A stretch of DNA of 64,000 bases from Trogon surrucura (lineage: Eukaryota > Chordata > Aves > Trogoniformes > Trogonidae). Below the pieces are notes generated by a model, which was not told where the DNA came from, made no database searches, and was given only the letters and a program-made list of their open reading frames with translations. Numbering within the stretch: position 1 is the first letter of the stretch; every line of letters starts with the position of its first letter. Position numbers and translations under genes: made by a program. Location of the stretch: positions 157,860,912-157,924,911 of the forward strand of contig CM036617.1 in the NCBI GenBank assembly GCA_020746105.1. The letters run 5' to 3'. Below, in pieces: positions 26,660-38,979 of this stretch.

Positions 26660-27039
26660 CTGCTTGGTGCTGGTGAGGCCACACCTGGAGTGCTGTGTCC
26701 AGTTCTGGGCTCTCCAGTGTGAGAGAGAGTCCAGTGAAGGGCCATAAAGATATTTAAGGGTTGGTGAAAGGAAAGCAGATTGAGGCTCTTCAGAGGTGCC
26801 CAGTGCCAGGACCAGAGCCAGGGGGGCCAAACTGACAAACAGGAGGTTCCATCTGAACATCAGGAAACACGTTTTTGCTGTGAGGATAACATAGGTTGCC
26901 CAGGAAGATTGTGGAGTCTCCATCCTTAGAGACATTCGGAAGCCAACTGGGCATGGTCCTGGGCAACCTGCTTGAGAAGGGGAGTTGGACCAGATGACCT
27001 CCAGAGGTCACTTCCAACCTCAGTCCTTCTGTGATTCTG
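26660..27039 (+). mobile_element. CR1 LINE 3' fragment, sense orientation
   Basis: Clear CR1 3' region: gtgaggccacacctggagtg, then ccagttctgggctc, agagagtccagtg, ccaaactgacaaacaggagg, catctgaacatcagg, gtggagtctccatccttaga, gaccagatgacctccagagg, and tgtgattctg at the end. CR1 is the main LINE of birds and inserts as 5'-truncated copies. The middle shows small deletions (near 26,740-26,820). A 141-codon open frame on the opposite strand is a by-product of this repeat. Confidence 0.92.
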
Positions 27040-27605
27040 GGTTACTTTGTGAGTGAAGCATCTTCCCTCCCCACCTTCTTCATTGCCAGGCATTTAAGTA
27101 GAGGAAATTGTCAATATTGGCTGTGGTACTCGTTAAGGAAAACTTTTGGTGGGTAAAGTTGCCAAAATGGCCAAGTAATAGAAGTTGTGTTAAGTACTAA
27201 TGAAACCAGTTTCCGGAGGTAATCCTGAGGTGATTCCTTGATCTGCCAGGAATTTTCTGTAAACGTACCCAGGTTAAGAGCATGTTTACAGCTCCACAGT
27301 AACTAAATACCCTACGTTCTTACACTGAACGGGATAATTAAAATAGTGTTGATTCACACTTATTTTTTTCACCAAGAACACAACTAACCCTCGACATCTG
27401 GGGGCATACTACCAAAATAAAGAAATCCTTGGTTTTGCTGTCGGTTAGTAGTCCTACCTTCAACATGATAAACTGGTTGCAAGTTGAGAGGCAAGATGGC
27501 TTCCACAGTTGCATCAAAGGAATTTGCATACAGAATACTCCACTTTCTCACTCCTTGTGAAGTGTCCCCCCACTCCCCTCATTCTTTGGAGTTTGGGTTA
27601 TACTT

Positions 27606-27678
27606 CATAGAATTGTCAGGGTTGGAAGGGACCTTAAAGATCATGTAGTTCCAACCTCCCTGCCATGGGCAGGGACTT
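27606..27678 (-). mobile_element. Short CR1 3' end, antisense orientation
   Basis: Reading the minus strand gives the last CR1 segment: tgcccatggcagggaggttg, then a block containing tctttaaggtcccttccaac and finally attctatg. Only about 70 nt remain; the similarity stops near 27,680. This is a strongly 5'-truncated insertion with an intact 3' end, about 600 nt from the sense-oriented copy. Confidence 0.88.
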
Positions 27679-28982
27679 GTTCCAAAGCAAGCTATTTTTG
27701 CTTGACTGTAGCCTCTTGATGAAATCTTCCCTTTCGTATCTGTCTAAAACTTGGGCTAGTAGCCAATCAATTAGTAGTTCACCTTAGGAAATCGGTGGCA
27801 AATAGCTGATGTCTAGAATTAGAAGGGGCGAGTAAGGTGATGTGCAAAATGTGAGTTCTATGGTTTAGATTTGGTTTCTTTGTGAATGTGTCAAGTTACG
27901 AAGTAAAACTTGTTCTGATGCAACTTGGATTGGATCCTATTATCCGTGTCTACTTTAGAATATGAAGTTATTTACATCTTTTTAAAGAGGTCACAATTTG
28001 TAAATCCAGACCTGGTCTTCAGGCTGTATATATTATAATCTGTGAAGCAGGAGAGACTTAAACTGAAAAAGATGACAGGAATCTTTAAAAACATTTTGGA
28101 AGAAGTACTGTTTGTATTATCTTCATTTCTTCCATCCTGGATCTAACAATGCTAATGTAATAATTTTTTTCCTGTATAACAGTACCTATGAGAAAGAGGT
28201 ACCCCTCTTCCTCTCTCTTCCCCTACTGTAGATGTCTGACTTTGGTTAGACTGAAGTAGCTTCTTAAATCAGTGCAGCATTATTGCTTTAGATGTTTGAG
28301 TTTGTTCTTCACTGCCTTTTTAGGTATAAATGAGGATTCATAATAGTGTTCACCCTCAATAGTCTCAGAGTCCTAAAATCAACTCTTTCAACATGTGAAG
28401 AATGAGTAGCGGCATGAGTTGTTTTGTAGTACAGAGTCACAAGTCTTCTCTGTGCACTAGAGGTAAATGTCTTTCAGATGGTGTCCAAGGTCTGTAAAAA
28501 AGCTTGCAGGATAGACTGCGGATGGAAGTCAGGTTGTGGAGGGTGCCCTTTAAGATCAAGATGTCCTATTCCATGCAAACAGAATACGAGGTCTAGGCTT
28601 TGTTAATGTTGTTAACACAGATTATTTCAGATTTGATAGAAGAGCTCCTTTGTAGTCCTGTAGAAATTGGGTTGCAAAGTCTCGCAAGCAAAATACCTAA
28701 TACGATTTTGATAAACATGAAAAATAAGCTATCCTCAAAAGTTGTTCAGCGGTTCCTGAGTTTTAAAACCAAATTTATTTTTTTCTCCGTTTATCTCAGA
28801 AGCAAGCTGTGTATTACTGACAGTGGGTGAATGGGTTAGCTTTGGGCACTCTTTTACTGGTAATTAAAAAACGTCTATTATGCACTTCTGTTATGAAATA
28901 TCCAGAAAATGTAATATTTTTAATTTTGGACAGAATCCCTAGGCTCTTTTTGATTATACAAGTTCTTAATTTCTTGTTTTAG

Positions 28983-29111
<129 letters not shown>

Positions 29112-32100
29112 TAGATTAATCATGTGTTAGCTTAATCTTATATGAAGCATCTTGTGTTAAAACTGAGAATACCTGTAGTAAAAGGGAATATTTCTAATAT
29201 GTATGTTAGAAATCTATTTCCCTGGAGATAGAAAGGAACTCTCTGACATTCCTGAGAAGGCATCAGTAGGGGAAGCTCAGTGGTATGATCTAATAGTTAC
29301 GTTGGTGCAGTTGAAAGATCCTTTTTAGGTGCAGAGAAAAGACATGCTCGGTTATTAAGAGCAAATAAATATGTATACACATGGTAATGCAAGACTAACG
29401 TTGACTTTACTTTTTTTCTCTTTGAAAAATAATCATGTAGTATTCCAATAATGATACTAGTAGAAGGGAACTTTTAAAAGAAATATATAAAATCATAGGG
29501 TGGAGTAATTCTAAGCAGACTTTAATTTGTAAACTAACTACAAATTAAATTTCTATATTCTTTCATCACTCCAGATTCACAAAGTTGTATTGACGTAGGA
29601 GCGTTAAGGGCATAAAGAAGGACTATGTGCATAAGTTAAAACTATTAGGAATCGAATGGGGATCACTTGCTCCAAACCCTGCCCTTTTCTTGGTTCTCTC
29701 AAGTATTGAAATAACTGGAGGTCAACCAGATTCCTTTTGTAGTCTTCTTAATTGTAACTGCTGCCTAAAGGCACTGGGTAATTAAAAATAAAGATCTCGT
29801 TATTTGAGATACTTCTAGCTTTTATCTTAATATGTCAGAGAAGGGCACTAGCTTGATTATACAAATGTTGACATAACATCCTTAACAGTTAAGGTCAAAT
29901 GAGGCCCTCTTTAGTTGCTTTACTTATTGCCAGTGTGAAATGGGAGTATTGAATGAGCACTAATTATTTTTTTAACCACTCATTGATGTGTAAACACACC
30001 TTTTGCTGTGTGGACCGGTTCATTCTGTGTGTCTGGATCGGATCTTGTCACATGTATGTTGGTTTCGTTGGTTTGTATATCAAATTGCAGTAATACTGAG
30101 CTGAAGCTATACTAAGTCTAGACTTCAGATAATGAAATCATTTGTGGCAGAAAGCCATTTGGCACTTCCCTGTATCTGAATTAAAACTGAGTTCCCTACA
30201 CTGGACGCTTTTCGATGATTCTGCAGTTCATTGGTAGGGGAGAGGGCATTTGCAATCGTAAATGTGTACTAGGGAGTGATTATATTGGTGTAAGGAGTTT
30301 GGTAAGTCTGAAAGAGTTGGTGACTACAAACCACAGAGCTTGAAGTAGATGTGCGAGTTCAGTGGTTCCGCGTTGCTGCCGAGGTGAAACCGGCTCTGGC
30401 TCCTGAGCACAGCAGGGAAGCCCTGCAAGGCGGAGCAGAGCGTGTCTTGGCAGCACTGAGTTGTGCTGGGTGGCGAAGCAGATCTTACCACAAGTAGTGC
30501 TGGTACTGGCAGTAAGCCGCTGGGACGAAGGTGGAAATGGCTGGGATTCTACTTTTTCTGTTGAATTATCCCATGAAGACAGCTCCCCATCGTTATAATG
30601 AAAAGCCTGGCTTTTCCCAGCTCTTTGCTGTACAGTTCCCCTGCTTCCTTTGCACGGGTACTTGCGGTACCGATAGTGGCTAAACCACTTCCAGTCACTA
30701 ATTTGGAAGGAAAATGTTCTCATTTTGTTGGATTAGTTTACCACCCCGTTAGTGGATCAAACTTGTTCCTGATGGAGTCCAGTGAGCCCCAAGGTGTGGT
30801 TAAGGTTAGGGAAAGGGAAGAGCTGGCAGCTGTGAGCCAAGAACCTAGAAAGTGGGGTGAGAGGGGAAAGGAACTTTCTAGTTAGATGGTCATTAACTCA
30901 GGTGGATTGATTGAGGTGAATAGGATTAAATGCTGCAAACTAGTCATTTGTTTAGTGCGTAGATCTCCTGTGGTAGAACTGAAGTGTGAAGGAGAGAAAA
31001 AGAATGGGAAAAAGAGTGAGTGTATTACAGAGTACCTGATACAGTCAGACGCAAGATTGCTGTCTGTGCCCTTGACTATTCATTTCAACCCGGCAGCAGA
31101 TGGCTAGTGTGCCTTTTCTGTGCCTTTTCCACCTCTTTGGATGCTTTTGGCTTGGTCAAGAACAGAAGTTGCCTTCTTTTGTCAGAATATACTTTGCAGC
31201 AATTTCCCTGAATCTGGTTTGTCACTGCTAGAGCTAATGTTTTGACTTCCTGTATTCCTCTACCTGGCAGAAAAAGGGCCAGAACAACCCAGGTTGCAAC
31301 ATGGAATGACAAAGCTATATGTAAAAAGCTCTGAATATAGCGTGATAAAGTGTGGAAGAACACGTTTGCTTCTAGGAAATGCGGAACTAAGAAAACAGAG
31401 TAGTTCTGATATGGGTAAAAAGGAGAGTGTGTAGAATACGTGGAGCTAGTTTAAGCCATTTAATAGATAGCTTGTCTGTCTGCCATCTGTTAGAAATGGC
31501 AAACTCCCGATGTGTAGAGCCACTGTGTGGTATCAGGACTGTGGCTCAAGTCCTGTACCTGGGCATCATCACAGACTTCTATGTGTGACCCCTCTTCCTC
31601 CCCAGGCTGCCACATCTAGGCTATGTCTAGGTTTTGATGCTGTGGCCTGTGCACTGTCTCCAGAGTATTTGAACAGGAATGTAGTGTAACTTATGCTCTG
31701 TCCATCCTCTTCTGACTTTTATATTTTGATTGTTTTGCTGAAGTCTCATTTCTGGCAGTATTTCCCTGCTTACACCCAGAATCTGTATGGGTAATTTTAC
31801 TGGTCAGTTACTTGGACTGTGTAACTGTTCTCTCTGTTTCCTTCCACTGCTCTGATCTCTTCTATAAAATGTGAGTGACTCTTAAGGACTTCTGTAGGTT
31901 GTGCCTGTTGATCATCCCTTGAGTGCTATCAGCAAGCATGTTGTCTGCTTCTCTTAGCAAAAGTTGGAATTAGCCAAAGCTAATTGCTAGATAAGTACCT
32001 GCAAATGAGCACTTTTGCTTTCACCCATGTTGCCTTTCACTGTTATAAACATCTGGTTTGTTATTGTAATGCTTTCTGCAAAACCATGGCTTTTTTTACA

Positions 32101-32987
32101 CCTATGAGAAGCTTGACAGCTATCCATCCATCTTCTGGTGTGTAGAGCTTCAGAACAATAGAATTTGTTCACTTCTTTTGTACTCCTGTCTGGCTTTATA
32201 TCCATTGTTTCTTAGCATCTTACTAACTGCTCACTTTCACAGAACTTACAGCACACCTTGCACTGACTGGCTCCTGGGCTGTACTGGAACTGCCTCTGTA
32301 GACTGTCAAGTAAAGTTGTGATTGAACCTGGCAAAAAAATTGCATTTCAATTAAAATTAGAAAGGAAGGGGCTGGGGGAGTGGAAGGACGCAAAGGAAGG
32401 CTGAAGAATTGAACAAGAAAATTGATTCTGAAATTTGAGCTTTCAAAAGATGTAGCAAAATTATTTGTGCATTGAGTATGAAACATACACCTCATTTAAA
32501 AATAAAAAGGAATTTATGCCTTGGTTGCAGTCGCTCGAGAAAATAGAAGCTAACAGGCTTTTGTTTCTATGCTCATCTGAGAGTAAGAAGACAAAGTGTG
32601 TTGTGTTTTTTTGTGGCAGACTTTTTTAATTCAGAGGGTTGGTTCAATGCTTTTCACATCAGAAGAGCTTAAAAACTGACAGCTATTGTCGCAACCATCA
32701 TTCCGGGATTCATCAATTGCCTGTGAACAAGGAATGGATTTCTTGAAATACCGAAAGTGATTGACGTGTGCCATGCTGAATTCAGCGCCTATTTCATTAC
32801 TCCTGCAAGAGGGGGTACTTGGATTCAGGGGTGTCTCCCTGCCTTGATCCACCACTCCTCAGGAAGGACCTTGCAGAGGTGACTGAAGAGCCGGGGGGGA
32901 GCAAGGCCTGCAGGCATCGGCTGTTTGCAGCTGCCTGGGAGTGGAAAATGTAGAGCGTGAAGCTGGAGGGCAGCAGGTAGCTTGTAT

Positions 32988-33063
32988 CTCCCTGCCCGTG
33001 GCACGGGGATTGGAACTAGATGATCTTTAAGGTCCCTTCCAACCCTGGCAATTCCATGATTCT
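32988..33063 (+). mobile_element. Short CR1 3' end, sense orientation
   Basis: The 76 nt from ctccctgcccgtggcac through gatctttaaggtcccttcc to attccatgattct match the CR1 terminal region. The rest of the LINE is absent or not recognisable upstream. Confidence 0.88.
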
Positions 33064-34302
33064 CTCGGAGCAGGGAAGGAGGAGCTGAGAAAGGAGACCA
33101 AAGCTGCAGGAAGACTTTTTGGTTGCATCTATGAGGTACAGGAGTAGGAAACAAAATGAACAGAAGAAAAGAACGTTTGTGATTAACTACATGCTTTTCT
33201 TCTAACAGTTACAGCTGCTAATAGTTTTAGGAATCTTATCAGTGTTTTCTAATGTGATTACAAGAATAACTTTTCTGTTTGTTCTGACCGGAAGATGTAA
33301 TAAATGTAGTAAGCAATGGCTGTGTTAAAGTCTAAAAATGGCTTGTAGCTAGAGTTCTTTCTTAGGTAAGCCTAGTTCTTAACTTCTTCCATCCCCTGTG
33401 TGTGAGCATGTATCTCAGATGTAACAGACCCTTGGAAATCACTGTCAAATATTTGAAATAACTGCTTGACTCGGTAGATGTAGAAATACCACTGATAGCT
33501 TTTTTTTTTTTCTCTTCCGGAAAAGAGGCTGCAGGAGGTCCTCGTCAGGTTTTACCACACTTTTTGGAAGGACTGTGTATCACAGCAGCTGAAAACATCA
33601 ATGATTTTTATCTTCCCACATAATTTCTTAGTGCATTATATCTGTCCTTGAAGTGCTGTTTCCCAAAATACAGTTTGTGATTCACTGTGGAAAAACCCTT
33701 TTCTGACGAATGTATCTAAGCATTGTAAATATTGGAAATCTTTACTGCAAAGAAATCTAATATTATGATGCTGGAGAAAGCTGGGATTCAGTTAGCAAAA
33801 ATGGTTAAAACAGGCAGTTATGTATTCTTCTGTAATGGTCATTAGTTTTTTTTTCTCTAACAGCAAAGTACTGATGAGAAGAATAGCCTAAGTTAGGGAA
33901 AGGAGGATGAAGATCTGTGCATTGCAACTAAGCATTGGCAACAAATGCTGTTTACAAACTGAAATGGATTGTGCAGATCCAGACTGGCCAAAAGCAGTCA
34001 GCTCAAACTTGGAAAGAAGAGATGGTGTTTAAATGACTTAATCAGATTTGTTAGCCTTTTGTAGACTCTTAATGACCGTTCAGGGAGACCTTACCTATTT
34101 GAACTTCCAAAATGCGTTGTGCATCCTTGCCTACGAACATTTCATCTGTGAGCACTTAATCAAAGAGCATCAACACATTCTCATGTAAAGTTTGCGCGCT
34201 GCGAAATTGCATCTTGGACCTGTAGGCTACTTGAGTGAACAGCACAAGAGGAAGCCGCCTGCTTTTTCAATTTTTAGCATTAGTCAGACTCCACACAAAA
34301 TA

Positions 34303-34376
34303 AAGTATATAAGTACATAGTACTTATATAAGTACTTATATATATATAAGTACTTATATACTTATAAGTTTATAAG
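34303..34376. repeat. AT-rich palindromic satellite-like cluster (ATAAGTACTTA units)
   Basis: Units of tataagtactta in alternating orientation fill about 74 nt. The stretch 34,325-34,360 is a perfect 36-nt palindrome, its arms ending in alternating TA. It could extrude as a cruciform or hairpin. No coding or mobile-element signature is attached. Confidence 0.85.
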
Positions 34377-36094
34377 GTAGAAAGACAATGGTATTGAAAT
34401 AGTTTTTAAAACTCAGTCACCTTTCTAGCTGATTAGTTAAGTTTCTTAAATGAATTATCTTATTTCCTACTCTTAGAGGCAATTTAAAATGAGAATCATG
34501 GGAGTAGAAGTGTGTTTGTCCCCAACTACTGTGATTTGGTTTCACACCCCGCCCCCCCCAGCTTTCTCTCTTCCTGGGCTATTAAATGTATTTTATTCAG
34601 AGGCCTTGCTGTTTGCCATTTTTTGAGAGTTTGGCTGTTGAATTTCAGGAGAGTATTTCATTCTTTATTCCTGTATATCTGCAGAATCCGCACAGGAGGT
34701 CAAATTAATTAATTAAAGGAGATTACCTCTTTGCCAATCTAAAATATGCTTATTGCAACAGCAGTCATATACAGTCTGAAATGCATCTTAGTGCTGAATC
34801 TCAGGTTGTTTCAGACTGTTTGTGGGATTCCAGGAAAATGCTAACTCTGGGTGCAGGCACTGGGAAACGTGGCGGTTCTCTGGGGAAATTCAGATTTATT
34901 TTTACCAAGCTCCTAACAGATGCTGATCAAATGTGTTGGACCAAAACTGGAGTGTCTAAAGTTAGACTAAGTACAGATTTAGGAGTCTTACTAAATGAAG
35001 AAATCCTGACGTATGTTACTGTCTATCTTCAGCTCCCATTTAACTTAGTGGGATTTGCATTTGATCAACAGCCTAAAAGGTCAGGCATCATTTAAATAGA
35101 AGCACAATCTCACTTTCAAAGACCAGTAAACTGTAGGTTAGACTTTTCAGAGTCTTGCAACGTGTGGATATTATCTAAAGTTGATTGAGGAAGGCAGCGA
35201 GAATAGTAAAACCAGCTGGTCTGCTTGAGTTTAGACTGTTTTTTTTAACCAGATATAGTAGGGGGCAGGAAGGAGAAATCATATTTTGTACTTGGTTTTG
35301 TCCAAGGTTAATTTTCTTAAAAAAATACTGAATTCGTTGCTTTTTATTTCCTTAGATGTTGTTACTAGAATGCATAACCTAGTAATGGCCCAATAAAACA
35401 AATTTCCAATACAATGTAAATGATATATATTACAAAAATACATGTGCTTTTGAGAAAATCTCTTCATCTTGTAAAAAAGAACTGCGTTGACACATCTGTA
35501 TAACATCACGCAAATTCTGTTGGCTTCTGAGGTCAGACTTTATTTTGTCAATGGGATGCAACGTCTAAGAAGTAACTTTAACTCAGCTGCTCCTGAGTGA
35601 GCAGCAGTTGTAATACGGCATCCGTGTACCTTGAATATAAACACGCCAACTTCTGATGCTTTAGGTGGACTTGGCAGCTTAGCAGGACTTTATACATTTT
35701 ACTTAGCTGAAGCCTCAGGAGTATCTTCAGTGGGGACTGCATTACGATATGTGTGTATATTAATATGCAATATAATTAAAATGAACTTTTCGCTCTGTTT
35801 TAAGTAGCCGTAGAATTTTGTGTAGATTGGCAAGATGTGCCGCTTTGAATCTAATAGTCAGCTTTTCAAATACATTTGCTTCTTTTACTTTGCGAACTAC
35901 TGTAAATTCATGCTAAATGGGGAGCCCCGTAGTGGTACAGCAACCAAACTTGTTGAGGACAGTATGTATTGTTAAAGACAGTCTGGTTTTGGCAACTAAT
36001 AAACTAGCTGGAGAAGCTGAAAACCAGAAGTTAGCTAGCGCATGGCCAGGACGGAGACCTGTGTACTCACTGCTCGTGTAACTGCATTGAGGTG

Positions 36095-36320
36095 GTGGTT
36101 AGCCTGGAGAAGGGAAGGCTGAGAAGGAGTCTGCAGGCTCTTGCAACCTAAAGAGAGGGCCAGACTCTTCTCAGTGAAAGAGGAAGAGACGGCATCACAG
36201 ATAGTATCAAGGGAATTTCGTAAGAGAAAATTCTTCATCATGAGAGTGGTTTTTGAGCCCTGGAACTGGTCACTCAGAGGCTGCAGAGTCTCCATCCTTC
36301 AAGACTGTCTCACCAAAGTA
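36095..36320 (+). mobile_element. Diverged CR1 LINE fragment, sense orientation
   Basis: CR1-like blocks in the right order: agcctggagaagggaaggct, caacctaaagagagggcc, aaaattcttcatcatgagag, gagccctggaactggtcac, then gcagagtctccatccttc and a degenerate ending aagactgtctcacc. More diverged than the copies at 26.6 and 50.8 kb, and the 3' terminal part is missing. Confidence 0.7.
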
Positions 36321-38715
36321 CATAATCTTTGTGAATCTGTTTCCGCTGCATCATGCACTGTTGCTCCTTCTTGTTTTGTGTTTTTTTTTTTAAAAGAGAA
36401 CAAACATATTTGAAGTCTACTGATGCATTTCTAGTTCTGTTATGTCTTACTGTGGGATCTTCTGCTGTGACATTGAGTAACAGTGTAATACTTGAGAGCT
36501 TTTGTCTCCATAAAAAATACAGAGCTTTTCATGCAGAATTTAGTAGTGTGGAATCCAAAACCAGCAGCAGCTCCGTGCTTTCCATGCTCATTGTTTATTC
36601 TCTTAAGATAAATCGTTTGACTTGGAGTTTGCAGTAGTGACAGATTAAGCTGCCAGTATAAACATTGTAGGATTGAGTATTTTGAAAGATGTGTGTAGGT
36701 TTGTGAAGGAGCTAAGCCTGCAAGTATCCGGAAGCAGCGTAATGTTGCATGTATTCAAATAATATTTTGCAATGTTCATGAGAAAAGGAAGTAAGTATTT
36801 AGAAAAATATTGGTGAAATGATAACAGTTTGTGATTCTTAATTTTTGTTTACTCAAAATAATTCTTGACACATGGAGCTTTTACCAGAATTTACACGAGA
36901 AGTTGATCCTGGAAGTAAAAGAGGACACTTTTGTTAGTGTACAGCCAAAAAATGCCGTTATTTATAATTGGGTAACCTTTCCATTTTCTTTTGACAGTAG
37001 AATTGGGCTAGTGTTTTGGTTTTAAGTGTCTGTGTTTGGGAGTCTATTCATGAAACACTAAAGTTTTTAATAGAAATTGTAAGTAGTTTTCAGTTTTCTG
37101 CAGCTTATGTCCATTTACTGAAACTGGAACCTAAAAAATTTGAAATTGTGATATTGACCACCGTTCTTTTAAAATGCTTTTTCTTTCGTAGTTCTCGCTG
37201 TCAAGTTATCATTCACTTTGAATGACCACTGTGGGGATGATGACACAAATTTTGAACACAGATCCATCCTTGGAGAGGCTAAACCTTCATAAAAAGAGAG
37301 AGGGGTTGCAACCGCTGTTTATTTGACAAAACCAGCCCGGGTTAGGTGATCCTGCACGCACAGCCCAGAGAAATAAATTCATAGTACAGTGTAGTATTTT
37401 TGGCAGCAGTACTGAATGTTGGTTATTTTTAATCTTAACTTTAATGGGTTTTTTTCCCCCACATGTAGACCCTACAGACTTTTTGTCAGTTCAGTTCTCC
37501 TATAACTTTAATTAGCAGCATGTTATGCACAGAAAACTTGAGGAAAGCAAATTTAAAAAAAAAAAAAATCAAAAATAGTATCTTTACCTAACATAAATAT
37601 ACTTTGTGGAATTGATAATTTATGCGTCTTGGCATAGAACTTGATCTTTCTGGAGAGCTAAGGAGAAAGTTCTGTTCCCTACTGCTTAGATGTTAGGTTT
37701 GTGACATCTTTGTTTCTTGTTTGTAAAGGTCTAACACGTCCTTGGATAACACTGACATGCTTATGTATCATGAAACACGTGTTCCTTAACTGATTCAGAT
37801 TTTTGAAGTTGCTCTGCACTATTTTATATGCTGAAGAAATAATTCTGATACAGACTTGGATACGGATCAAAATGTTCTTGCTGCAAAGGCAAAGTTGGTG
37901 GAAACAAACTTTAAACAAAAATATATACTGATTATGTATTTGTATTATAGAGCTTGGCGACAATGTTTAACTTGGCTACATTTAATAACTTAGTTGGCAA
38001 ATTTAGTGCTACTGAATTATTTTATTTAAGAAAGTCAGTCTGTAATCAGAATTTACATACATAAAATTGATGGAAAATTAAATTAATCTCATACAGATGT
38101 TAAAAACATTTTTCAAATGATCGCTTTTACGTGTTTATAGACAACTTTGTAACAGGGCAGTCTTACTTGTGTTCTAACTAAAATAAAGTTTTTTTGTACT
38201 ATCTGGCATGAAAGGATAGTACTAGAGGTGAAGGATAGTCAACAATGAGCAAGGTGAGTTGTCAGATACAGGTGGTAAAAAGCAGATTTCAGCTTTTTCT
38301 TAGTTATTACGTTTGATGTATTTCGCTCTCATTCCAACAGAATGATAAATTTAGCTGTAGCACAGCAATTTGACAATGCAGCTGACGACATTTGTTGAAA
38401 ATTGCCATCTTCTTTAAAGTAGTTTTGAATTAGACTATGTGGTGCAGGTGCTTTGAAACTGTGACTTACGATTTCTTTCATCTACTTATCCATTTAATCT
38501 ATTAAAAAATTGGCCGTTGGTTCAGAAGATTTAATGTAGTGAAAGCCATTTCTTCTCTGTGTCCTACTGAAAAATTTGAACGGACCATTTTGTTCATGCA
38601 TCTGGGAAATTTGAATTAGTTTAGAATGCGTTTTGTTTCGTGTTCATTCTGAATTTAGATTTCTGGTTTGGGCTGAGGCTGCTACATCACTAAAACAGCT
38701 GCTTTTACTTCCTAG

Positions 38716-38979
38716 GCCTATGAAGAGTACACCAGCAAACTAGATGCTCTACAGCAGAGAGAACAGCAGTTACTGGAATCCATGGGGAATGGAACGGATT
38801 TTTCTGTCTCCAGTTCGGCTTCAACAGACACGGTTGCATCATCTTCCTCCTCTAGCCTCTCTGTAGCACCTTCATCCCTGTCAGTTTATCAAAACCCTGC
38901 TGATATGTCACGGAATAACCCTAAATCTCCACAGAAGCCTATTGTTAGAGTCTTCCTGCCCAACAAGCAAAGGACTGTG
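38716..38979 (+). CDS. BRAF: BRAF coding exon 3 (BRAF-specific region and start of RAS-binding domain)
   Basis: Encodes 88 residues from [20 protein letters not shown] to [10 protein letters not shown]. The first part completes the helical BRAF-specific region; the middle is a Ser-rich linker (SSSSSSLSV); the end, from [12 protein letters not shown], is the first strand pair of the RAS-binding domain. The length of 264 nt equals human exon 3. Differences from the human sequence as I recall it cluster in the Ser-rich linker (for example [11 protein letters not shown]), the part least constrained in the family. Acceptor cttcctag, donor GTG|gtgagt, phase 0. Confidence 0.97.

Larger units (their letters stand above)
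13671..28982 (+). other. BRAF: BRAF intron 1
   Basis: A 15.3-kb intron with donor gtgagg and acceptor ttttag. The first 600 nt belong to the CpG island; the rest is AT-rich. It holds a diverged CR1-like stretch (about 17,660-18,070), a clear CR1 copy (26,660-27,039) and a short antisense CR1 end (27,606-27,678). Several T runs occur, for example near 19,252-19,265 and 20,678-20,689. I see no further exon or RNA gene. Confidence 0.85.

Noticed and set aside
26510..26935. 141-codon minus-strand frame in intron 1
   Set aside because: It runs antisense through a CR1 fragment and is explained by that repeat.
30280..30723. 147-codon minus-strand frame in intron 2
   Set aside because: No domain, no splice or promoter support, antisense in a BRAF intron; kept as a chance frame.
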